NCBI GenBank assembly: GCA_025617745.1
Contig: CM046861.1
Location: forward strand, 14,562,283 to 14,626,282
Reading direction: 5' to 3'
DNA: 64,000 nt
From: Heliocidaris erythrogramma
Taxonomy: Eukaryota > Echinodermata > Echinoidea > Camarodonta > Echinometridae
Shown: positions 47,136-57,338 of the stretch, in pieces
Layout: each line of letters opens with the position of its first letter
Position numbering within the stretch: the stretch's first letter is position 1
The notes under the pieces: model-generated
What the model was told of the DNA's origin: nothing
Database searches by the model: none
Seen by the model: only the letters and a program-made list of their open reading frames with translations
Program-made: the position numbers and the translations under genes

Positions 47136-47933
47136 CATTAAAGGGGAAGTCCGGTCCAAAAATTACTTGGTTTTGATAGAAGCAGAAAAATCAGACCAAC
47201 AGATCAAAAAAGGTTTGAGGAAAATCAGACAACTAATAAGAAAGTTATGAATTTTTAGTGGCATGAAAAACTGGAGAAACAATGAAAATCACTAGACAAA
47301 TTGGCAACTCAGTCATGAATCTGTGATGTCATGGGTACACAACTCACCAACTGTTTTGTTTATATTCATAATACAAATTTAAATTTTTGTCAAAGAATGT
47401 GATTTCCTCATGACTTGAACCAACTTATATTTATAGTAATATGTTTTTGTATTTATACACTAATACAGAATAAATAATTTTCTGTAAATATCATGAAAAT
47501 ATGAATATATATACAATATACATAAAAGATGAGTTTTTATGGAAATGTAATATTTTGAAAACAATATCAATATTTTGAAGTTCATGAAATATTTTGTAAC
47601 TGTTTATACATGCAAAAACATATTACTATAGATGTCTTGGGTTCAAGTTGTGTGAATATTCATATTCTTGGACAAAATTTGAGAATTTGTATTATGAGTA
47701 TAAACAAAATTATTGGTGAGTTGTGTACCAATGACATCACAAACCCATGACTGAGTTGCCAATTTGTCTAGTGATTTTCATTGTTTATCTAGTTTTTCAT
47801 GCCACTAAAAATATTCATAACTTTCTTATTAGTTGTCCGATTTTCCTCAAACTTTTTTTGATCTGTAGGTTTGATTTTTCTGCTTCTAATACAACCAAGT
47901 TATATTTAGACTGGACTTCCCCTCTAATGATAA
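47136..47933. repeat. Family B foldback (AAAGGGGAAGTCC ends)
   Basis: ATTAAAGGGGAAGTCCGGTCC pairs with GGACTTCCCCTCTAAT. The arms continue for over 250 bases, for example AATTGGCAACTCAGTCATG and CATGACTGAGTTGCCAATTTG. It shares GTTTGAGGAAAATCAGACAAC-type words with family A. The element at 62790-63500 has the same terminal sequence. Confidence 0.75.
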
Positions 47934-48134
47934 CTCCCATGGAAACCTTGATTTTGATTGGCTGTTGAGTGATGTTACCATGGAAGTTACCATTGATAGC
48001 AGAGTTACCATTAGTGCCACTGGCGTAGACAGGGGGCATCGGGGGCCATGGGCCCCCCTATTCAGCCACTAAAAAAAAGCGAGAGCGAGAGCGAAAAGCG
48101 GGGGAAATGAGAGAAAAAAGGCCTAAAAAGGGGC

Positions 48135-48890
48135 TATAAGATTTTTGAAAAATTCCCTGATGTAGGAGGGGATACCCCCTCCCACCGCCGCTCGGTCTCT
48201 TCGCTCAGTGGTGTATCTAGGGGGCAGGGGGCACGTGCCCCGTGCAGCACTTGGAGGGGGCGCAAAAAACGCAAAGGAGAGAAAGAAAAATAGGGGGAAA
48301 TGAATCATAATTGAATCATAATCTTTACGGATCACCGCCCCAAATCCGCAGGGTAAATGCACTAGAAATCTAGTATATAATTCTTAAATAGCTTAAAGGG
48401 TTCAAAAAGTTTGAAAAAATAAAGATGTAATTGCTTTGCTCGGTATTATTATGTAAGTAATTATGACTCCTGCTAAATATTGCGCTCCCAATATAGGATA
48501 AAGTGGATAAAATAGTATTTGCAAATGTTCAACTTTTGAAAGAAATCTCAACTTCAGATCGCCTTGCTGAATTTCTCGACTCTTTCTCAAGCCTATAGGC
48601 TAGAGTTTTTGTTAGTTCTGCTCCCGATAGTAGAAGTGAGTGAATAGAAAACCGTTTATCAATGTATAAAATTCGAGCTTCTCTACCATTCAACTGCGGT
48701 GTTCAAATGCAAAATTTCCTGGGTAAAATGCACAAGAAAATTAAAAATTGAAAAATTTGCCGCTCGGTCGCTTCCCCCCCCCCCTAGCTTGTACAATAAC
48801 GTAGATAAGTTTGGGCACTCGGGGGGGGGGGGCGCCTAACTTCATTGTTTGCCCCGGGCGCCATAATCCTTAGATACGCCACTGGCTTCG
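48135..48890 (-). repeat. Dispersed repeat E, reversed copy
   Basis: Mirror of 31346-32160. It starts at CCCTGATGTAGGAGGGGATA and ends near GCCATAATCCTTAGATACGC. A related TGGCGTAGACAGGGGGC start lies just outside at 48020. Confidence 0.65.
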
Positions 48891-48904
48891 CTCCCTCGCA
48901 TGCG

Positions 48905-49395
48905 AAATGTTGCGTCCAAATAATTGAAAAGCGGTCCGGGCGCCGAACTATAACTTTCCACCTAAAAAAATTGTTTGATACTATCTTTCTCTCAAATTTG
49001 CTAAAACGTCAAAGCTTTTGCGCTTCGCGCGGGAAGGAGGGAAACTCCCCTTCCCTTCACCCACCCCTGTTACATACAGTGCAGTATTACGTCCAAATAA
49101 CTGAAAAGCAGGCAGGGCGTCGAACTATAACTTTCCGCCTAAAAAAATGTTTGGTACGAGCCGTTTATGTTTCTCTCAAATTTGCTAATAACGTCAGAGC
49201 TTTCGCGCTTCGCGCGGGAAGGGGGAAACTCTTCCTCCCTGCACCCACCCCTGTTAGATACAGTGCAGTATATAATTGCGTCCAAAATAACTGAAAGCAG
49301 CCAGGGCGTCGAACTTCCCGCCTGAAAAAAGTGCTACGAGCCGTTATCTTTCTCTCAAATTTGCTGTAAAACGTTCTCCGTTCTATGCGTTCTAT
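48905..49395. repeat. Three diverged tandem units of about 175-190 bp
   Basis: Each unit has GCGTCCAAATAA, CTGAAAAGC, GCGTCGAAC, TTTCTCTCAAATTTGCTA and (in the first two) GCGCTTCGCGCGGGAAG with CACCCACCCCTGTTA. Starts near 48910, 49090 and 49276; the third is truncated. Confidence 0.75.
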
Positions 49396-51770
49396 TGCAC
49401 CCACCACCTGGGGAGCACGCTTTTCGTGCTCATCACCAATTTCGCACTCTTCGCGAGCGCCACAACCGCCCCCTAAAATGAAATCCTGGCTATGCGGTTG
49501 GATCCTTCACGTCTGCCCCTCCCCTCTATTGAAAAATCCTGGCTACGCCTGTGATAATTGGTAAGTTTTATGCAACGCGCCCAGGACTCCTCCCAATTTA
49601 GCAATTTGAATAAAATAACCAAAATGAAATGATAATCCAACCAGCATAGCTTAAAGCTGGCGCAAGCCCCCTTTTATGTATACATTTTTCATTGGATTTA
49701 TTATTAGAATTCTATTGTGTATTTGTATTTTCTTGGAAATGAAAAATAGAATATGAAAATATGGAATACGAATATGCCCTACTGAAAAAAAAAATAACTC
49801 GCAATATCATCTTTGCAAGTTCATGTACAGTCTAAAGTATATGTATAGTTCATCTCATGTGATTCACCTCATTATTGAACATAATGTAACATGATAGGTA
49901 GTTTGCTGTAATGGGCAAGAGAAATGGATAAACCGGGGAAAGGGAAAGAGGGAAGAAACAAAAGGGTTGTCTGAGAAGATCAATCCGATTGATAGTAACA
50001 AGACATTAAATCACAAAACTAATCCCCTGCCTGGCCGCGTGAGGGAAATACACTCAAACCTTCCGTTTACCAATTATGACACCTCACTCTCCCCCTCCCA
50101 TTGAAGACTATAACCCCCCTAAATACCGGCAATCGGGGTCGCTCAGTTTCATTCCAAATGCCCCCCCCCCCCTCCCCCTTATCAATGTCTGCGTACGCCA
50201 CTAGAGGAGTTTGCAGAAGTTATGTTTGAATATCACTATAAAGCGATCATATTATGGTTTTGAGAAGCATGACTGAAGCATGACGGAATACCACGCGCGG
50301 TACTTTGAGCGTCGCCTGTGAAACCAAAGAAACAACTCATTAGAAATGGTAGCAAATATGCAGATCTCTCAATAAATAGCGAAGCAAACAATATATGAGT
50401 TCATAACCATAACTGTTATGACATTTGTGGGACACACACATACGTCAGTACTTTTTGCGATTTTGGAAACTTACCCTTGTCATCAAATCTTTGCAGGATC
50501 ACGAAGTCCTCACTCTACCAAACATTCCAGTTTAGGTAAGATTACGTTCTTTTCAATATTGTATTTTTATTTATTTCTTTCTGTTGTAATTTCCAGTGAT
50601 GTGTGTCGCAAGCGAGGAGTAATTCTATTATATATGCTGCGTGTGTAATCTTAAATATAAAGGTAAAAACTAAAAAAGACCTCCTAACTGCCCCAATAAA
50701 CGGTGACGGGTACCCTGATACAAGATTCAGGAATCCGACTATTGGTAAATTAATTTCCTTTTGGGGACGAGGGGCTCCAGACTGGCAACCCCCTCCCCGC
50801 CTCTTACCAGGTGCACTGAATGGGGACTCAGTAGGAAGAAATTCCTGGAGTCCTTCGCAGCGTCTTTATCAAGGTATTTCTGCTAAGGCCTAGCCCAGCA
50901 AACAAATGAGAACGTTCAAACTTTTAAAGAACCTTTTTTTTTACGTCCCAGGAACATATTGTGTTCCCTACAAGGTAATTATGATACGCAATATATTACA
51001 TGTATCGTAGATGCATAAATTAGTAAATTATTTTTGTTCTGTGTTCAGTGAAAAAGAAATCACCATGTGACAAAAAGCATTAAAATATGAAACTGTAATA
51101 CATGTCCTTACATTGTAGTAAATGACTCATGTTTTCAACATTGCCTACATCATAGATTCTTTTAAGAGGGATCTCCTTTTCCCTTCTTTTATTAAGTAAA
51201 TCTGCCAAGCTCAAAGCAAATATAAATTGAAAATTGGAATGTTTTGGCATCTCCTGATCGCGACATTAGCACGTACGCCTGATGAAATTACCGTGTATTC
51301 AGACACTTGGTAAATAGAATGTAATGACGCCAAAGTCAGTTCTCCTTTGTTACGTCGGCAGTTTAAAGGGTACCCCCCAAAAAAATCGCTCTGTATGTTA
51401 GTGGTTCCATGTCGCTATACCTATGAGTTATCACAGAACTCCTTGTCTTTATACTTTATTCAAAATATGAGCTCTAAATGTTGACTTTATAAAGAGATAT
51501 TGCAAGTTGAAGTACACTCTCAATAAACAATACAGCTACTTGTGAGGAGACTAATCTACGTACACCATGCAAACCTTCAAAGATGAACATGGAATATATT
51601 GTCAGAGAGACAATAAAAGAACATCCGTCTTATTTTGTCATGGTGCAAGAATTTCTGATGTCATGCAAGGAGGTAGACGTAGTGATTTTGATGTTTCTTT
51701 AATAAAGTATACCAAGCACCCCCCCCCCCCCACAAAAAAATGATTCGTATACAGCCTAGAATGTATAAAA
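49396..51770. other. Spacer with repeat pieces, no gene seen
   Basis: Contains C-runs at 50160-50172 and 51720-51731. The stretch 50260-50400 is shared with 19130-19260. No protein homology recognised in frames at 50418-50893. Confidence 0.35.
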
Positions 51771-51799
51771 CCAACCTCAAAACACTGTACCAGGCCTTC

Positions 51800-52640
51800 T
51801 ATGGGTTAACAGTTAACGGAACCCGCATACCAACTCAGTGACAAGGACCATCTTCAACAAGAACTCACTCACATCACCAATGCACTCACCTCCATCAACC
51901 AATACCCTAGGAAGAAGATCTCCACCCACCGACCTCATCACCAACCCACAGACGCCGCCACCAACGACCAATCCACCGGCAACCAACCCACCACAGTTGT
52001 TCTCCCGTACCTCGGCAAGACATCCCACCAACTACACCGCATACTTACTCAGGCCAACTTCAAAGTCCAACTTCAAAGTCCGACACCGATCCTCCAAGAA
52101 ACTTCACTCCATCTTGCACTCACACAAGGACAAGACCCCTACCAACAAACAACCCGGTGTATACAAGATTCCCTGCGACTGCGGCAAAGTCTACATCGGA
52201 GAGACAGGACGAGATTTCAACACAAGACTTAAGGAACACAAGGCCTGCCACCGACTTAGCGACTGGGACAAATCTGCAATAGTCAAACACGCACAACAAG
52301 AAGATCACCACATCGACTGGGCACACAGCACTCTAATCACCAACATCAAGCACTGGCACACCAGAAGAGTGAGGGAGGCCATCGAGATTCAACGCCACGA
52401 CACAGTACCACAGGACACAGGACTTCATCTCAACCACATCTGGCACCCAATCCTTCATAGGGGCACCAACCAACACCAAACCCAATCCACACAACCAGCA
52501 CCACTGACAACTCAATCCACTGAATCGCCGCCCACCAAACCCACCGACTCACAGCCCACTCAACCCGCCGACCAGCCGACCATCCAGCACGCCGACCCGC
52601 CGACTACCAACGCCATCCCACCCAATCCTCAGGCAGTGAA
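51800..52640 (+). mobile_element. Penelope-like element fragment with GIY-YIG nuclease domain
   Basis: Frame starting at 52069 reads RHRSSKKLHSIL, then GVYKIPCDCGKVYIGETGRD (52156 on), then FNTRLKEH. This is the GIY-YIG endonuclease fold used by Penelope-like retroelements, here with Y of GVY, YIG and the Arg of TRL. EAIEIQRH near 52377-52400 supplies the acidic helix. Upstream (51837-52068) the preceding linker is readable in another frame: SDKDHLQQELTHITNALTSI, then VVLPYLGKTSHQLHRILTQA. The frame switch falls exactly at a 13-bp tandem duplication (52056-52068 / 52069-52081). No reverse transcriptase palm or fingers found upstream, so the copy is 5'-truncated and broken. Confidence 0.85.
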
Positions 52641-54239
52641 TAATATATTTTTGTACATATACTTCAGGTGTCTTGAAGTTGAGTATGGTTTGATTATTTC
52701 AGTCACTCCATCATTAACTGTCGCGTGAACTGTAGACATCCTGGGTTTCTGAGAGGTGGCGTAGCTCGAGGGTAAGGGGTTACGTGTTCCCTAAACGATT
52801 GGTAGCATAACTTAAAAGGAGAACTAATTATGAGGTAAAGGAAGTGAAGAGAGCATCTTGGCTTCCCTCCCTTTCGACACCACCCCCTTATTGGTGACCT
52901 TAAGGCAATTACCAACACTTGTTTACAAGGTTTTCTCACATTTCATCCATGTTAGTACCTCCATGATGCCAGTGCCTCCTCAATATAGCTGGTCCCAATG
53001 CACGCTCTACCGTTGTTTCTGAGGACGTTCATTTATCACGATACGGTCGTCAATCATGTTTCATTATTAACTTCGTTAAACATTTTGTTGGTTTGGGCCG
53101 GCATCGGCCATCTCGTGTTAATTGAATGGGGTCATCCCAGTAGAGCGTCGTGACGGCACACGAGACTGAAATGGTCGGTCTAGTGAACCCAAGTACAACC
53201 CAAGTACACAAGTACGACGAGACCGACATGTCGTCCTTGGGCTATCGGTCTCGTGGGCCGTTAGCCTAGTGCACTGTCGGTCTCGTGACCTGTAGCCTTG
53301 CTGAATTACTTTTATCCCTTTAAGGCATTTTTTCTTTGTTCATCAGCTTAAGCTATTCCGTACTTAAATTTTGTACTTTGTCATCAATCATCTACTTCTG
53401 GTATGCAAATACAAGACTTTGCACATCGTTAAAAGAGATTCAAATTTGCGGGGGAGCAATATATTGACAAAACCAATGCTAAAATCCGGATGAAATATTT
53501 TCCCTGTGATCATGATAAATGAAAATGAAAATTTGAATTGACTTCTATGTGGTTGAAATACAATCCCAACACTGAATATGTACGTCATACTTGGTTGAAT
53601 GTATGATCCATTTCTTTTTACACTGTACAGTTGAAACCGGGATTTTTTTTCGGGATCATTACAAACAGAACGCATTTGAACTGATATAGGTAGGTGCGAT
53701 GAAAAACACAACAATAAATATCTATGTCATGCTTGAATTGTTTGGATGATCCTATTATCTGTACATTGTACAGACGGAACCAGAATTCTAAAACACCACA
53801 TGTCGTCATGAATAAAGTGACAAAGTTCATTCCCCCTGCTTTCGTCTTTCACCCTCAAAGATTTATATCCTCATTAAGTTTTAAACTAAGTGTCTCCCAG
53901 AAAACTATGCTGCCACGAACTGTTAAAGAAAACATAAAGTGACATGCAATAATTTCAAGGTTCTCATAATTCATAATCAGAATCCGTATCAGTCCTAAAT
54001 CATGATTATAACATAGTGTTTACTTAAAGATCATAATGAATGTTATGTTACGGCTCTTATGACATATGCTCACTGTGTTGCGGTCGATGTTTGTTTTTAA
54101 AGTATTTTCGAAATGAAAAAAAAACAATATGACATCATTATTTCAGAGAGCCATTCCAGTTTCATTAACAATGTAAACAAAATTTTCTTGTTCTTCCATG
54201 AGAACTAAAATGCCATTTTTTCAAAAAAATATTGCTCAG
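52641..54239. other. Spacer with imperfect repeats
   Basis: Several GGTCTCGTG and CACGAGAC words occur at 53160-53295. Two diverged units at about 53585 and 53725 share ATGTCATGCTTG/ACGTCATACTTG and TACA(C/T)TGTACAG. No gene recognised. Confidence 0.35.
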
Positions 54240-54522
54240 TAGGATCTTTAAGTAGTGCCGGGAGGGAAAATGAACTTCGGGCAAAACCGCAAAACCTATC
54301 ATATTTTGGTGGAGACAAACGGGACGGGAGAGTTGACCGCCAATATGTTGCAAGCATCGACTCACCAAAGTATGAGATTCGCATGGATTTAGTGATCTCA
54401 TTTTTCACACATGCGTAACCTTTCTTGTTCCTTGTGGGATTTCTTTCAAACTTTCACCATCCTGTTTTTCTTATTTTCTGGTTTTACACAAATCATCTTA
54501 TTACCAAGGTTGCATTGCCCTT
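54240..54522. repeat. Family A right-arm fragment
   Basis: Contains GATTTCTTTCAAACTTTCACC and ATTACCAAGGTTGCATTGCCC; the left arm is missing. Confidence 0.65.
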
Positions 54523-54852
54523 TGATGTTCATATGTACTGTTTAATTTAAAAAAAAAAAAGATGTAAAAGATATACAATTGTCATGTTTGTGGAAAATAA
54601 ATAAACTTTGAAACTTTGAAAAACGTTTGACCCTTGTGATTTCAGTTGATAGTTCATAATATAGGCTACACCTTTGTCATTCGCATGCTATTTTCTAGGC
54701 TACAGATTAGTTAAGGAATTCCTTCTTATTTACCCATTTACCATACACCTATGTCGAGGGTGGCAAATGATGATTAATGCATTACCAAAGGACATTATGA
54801 CGACCTTCGCACCACCAGATATGTGTGAAAACAACCCGCAAACAACATACCT

Positions 54853-55000
54853 GGGTCCCGTTTCATAAAACTTGTTATCAGTAACAACTGCCACATTTTT
54901 AAGACAAATTTGCTTTCGGCCAATCAGATGGAAGGATTTCAGTAGTTTATAACAGTTATTGCACATTGTTATTGATAACAATTTTTATGAAATAGGGCCC
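54853..55000. repeat. Family C palindromic MITE, nearly complete
   Basis: GGGTCCCGTTTCATAAAACT and ATGAAATAGGGCCCT ends flank TTATCAGTAACAA / TTGTTATTGATAA. Confidence 0.75.
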
Positions 55001-55053
55001 TGATGATGTAGAGTTGGTTTGTGAGGGAGTATACTGTATTAGTGCCTTTATTT

Positions 55054-55172
55054 GGGGTAACCTCGCTAGTCATAAGGACCGCTATTCATAAGGACCGTTA
55101 TCCATAACGCGTGACTAAATGAATAGCCCTTATTTATGAATAGCGGTCCTTATGGATAGCGAGCGAACCCCT
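55054..55172. repeat. Family D MITE, intact copy
   Basis: GGGGTAACCTCGCTAGTCAT pairs with ATGGATAGCGAGCGAACCCC. The core has AAGGACCGCTATTCATAAGG and its mirror. About 119 bp. Confidence 0.75.
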
Positions 55173-55972
55173 TCATTTGTTACCGGAATTGTATCAGTTT
55201 GCCGTAGTATGGGTCCGATGGACGACGGTTGACTTCGAATGTCGTATAAGTGTTGCTGTTGTGGACTTGTGGTCATCATTCTTCTCTCTTTTACACTGGA
55301 GAATAATGGCAAGTAAACAGTCCTCACAATCATTTAAGATGATTGCCAATTTGCAATGATCTTTCGGATTACAACGTCGAACGTGGAAATGAACAGAGCA
55401 TGAAGCTACAAACCAAGCTTCATGAACAGAGTTCAAATTCCTGGCTAGGATACTCAAAGCTTACTTAAAATCTAGTTATCAGGATGAAAGAAACTAACGC
55501 TTGCATTCTTTTGTCAAAATCATGTATGGCCCTACAAAAAACATCATCTACCACTTCGGTATTCAGATCTGCAAGTAGACTGAATTCTGCAATATGAATA
55601 CCACTGATTTCATCTGAATGAATGACAATCATATGACAATGCCCTAGGCAAGTGTATTGAATACGGTACATTGTCATTTGTTTCCTCTTGTCACACATGA
55701 TCATGTTTTTATCGCAAAAAAGTACAAGTATACAGATGAACATTTTTCTCTCTTTTCACAATTAAAGCCACCAAAAAGGTGAAGGTGTACGATTTATTGT
55801 TCGACTGCATGGGCCATGGCATGGGCAACGCCTCACATCAATGATTCTATATAATGGGCACAGTGCAATAATTTATGTTTGTTTCTTATTAACCGGGTCA
55901 CAGTTTTCGTTCTGATACAGTCATGTGTTTATGCCAGCTGGATTTCTGCACTTTTCAAAGTGATTGAAAAGT
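55173..55972. other. Spacer, no gene seen
   Basis: Overlapping frames on both strands at 55194-55743 lack recognisable domains. Confidence 0.3.
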
Positions 55973-56118
55973 GTCGTAGTCAAGTGGTTTAATCACTTGA
56001 CTGGAGATGCAAAGGTCGTGGGTTCGATCCCCTATAAGGCACTTAAATGTCCTTAATTGAGGCATTGCATCGGCATTGCTTTCCGCCGCCCAGGTATAAA
56101 ATGGGGACCCGGTATGCA
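55973..56118 (+). mobile_element. tRNA-like SINE fragment
   Basis: AGTCAAGTGGTTTAATCACT resembles an A-box/D-arm. GGGTTCGATCCCC at about 56020-56032 is a T-arm/B box. A tRNA-unrelated body follows (GGTATAAAATGGGGACCCGG). The anticodon arm is not clean, so not a functional tRNA. Confidence 0.5.
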
Positions 56119-56343
56119 GAATTTAGTTGATGTTTACGTTGTTTGACCAGCGTTGTGCGCGCCTGGCTAGAATGTTTTCCAGTGAGTGAAGAATGTGCAC
56201 ACAATGTGCGCGGGCAAGCCTGAATTCGAAAATCGGGATAATTATATATGTAAACGGCTAAGAGGCGTCGTAGATGTATTACGAAAATAAATAAATCCTG
56301 GATAGTGCAGTATTAGTAGCAGTAGTAGTAGAAGTAGTGGTAA

Positions 56344-56655
56344 TAGTGAGCTTTCGAACGTGTGGACTTGAACGCCGTCCTATATTTTCCCAGCTACAAT
56401 GGACTGCTTTGTGCTAGCTGCATACCGCACTTTGTGCAAGAGCGGCTCACCCGTCCACTGGCTTCTCCCTCGTCCACCAGTCAGATCGAGAACGCGTCAA
56501 ACATGGTTTTGCCGTCTTCTCTAAAACGTGAACCTCCTTCACCCATTGTTAGCTTCATGCTTCACCTACTTTGTATGTAGTCAACACAAAGCAATCCATT
56601 GTCGCTGGGAGAATCTAGGACGGCGTTCTAGTTGACACATCCGAAAACTCCTTAA
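56344..56655. repeat. Family F foldback MITE, copy 2
   Basis: Reverse-oriented counterpart of 41191-41509. It starts TAGTGAGCTTTCGAACGTGT and ends CATCCGAAAACTCCTTAA, with the same internal AATGGACTGCTTTGTG word. Confidence 0.75.
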
Positions 56656-57140
56656 TAGTAGTAGTACTACTAGTAGTATAGTAGTAATAGTAGTCACAGT
56701 ATAGGAGTAAAGTAGTAGAAGTACTATAGTATTGTTACTTATATCATTGTTGTTATTATTATTGTTACCATCATTTGCAAAAGTGTAAGACCACTATTCC
56801 AAAATGCAATAAGTCAAATCTTTTTTTTCAGACATACAATTATTTTCATGGCATAACATCATACTTGAACTATAGGCTTATACCAATTCTCTTGTGCTAC
56901 TGATCACTGTAGTAAACATGTTATGTAATCATTCAGTGAGACAAAAGAAGGTATTCCAAATTATTGAAAATCCCGAGGTGGACTTAAACTTTTGCATATG
57001 ATCGTAATAATAATAAAAAACACTAATATAAGTAACAATACTACTACTATTACTACTATACTACTACTGCTACTACTACTTCTGTGACTACTACTATTAT
57101 TATTATCATCATTATTATTATTATTATTATATTATTATTC
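56656..57140. repeat. TAG/TAC/TTA microsatellite cluster upstream of gene 3
   Basis: GTAGTA arrays at 56656-56730, then TACTAC/ATTATT arrays at 57035-57140, forming a complementary pair about 350 bases apart. Confidence 0.75.
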
Positions 57141-57338
57141 CTCCGCTATACACCTCTAAAAAGTAATCTGTGAAATGAATTGTTGCTCCTTTCTTAAAGT
57201 ATGATTGAAATGTAAGCGAGCGTTCTGACGTATTTACTTAATACTGCTATACATGTATTCTTGTTTAGGTCTGTACATACCCCTCTACTCCTGAACTGAC
57301 GGAAGTCACAAAAGAATTCACATTTGATCAGCGTGACG

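Noticed and set aside
29881..48890. Single inverted segmental duplication joining 29.9-32.2 kb and 45.2-48.9 kb
   Set aside because: Repeats X and E are both reversed at the second site, but their order (X then E) is not inverted and the spacing differs, so independent insertions fit better.
55973..56032. Functional tRNA gene
   Set aside because: B box present but no proper cloverleaf; a SINE-type tail follows.
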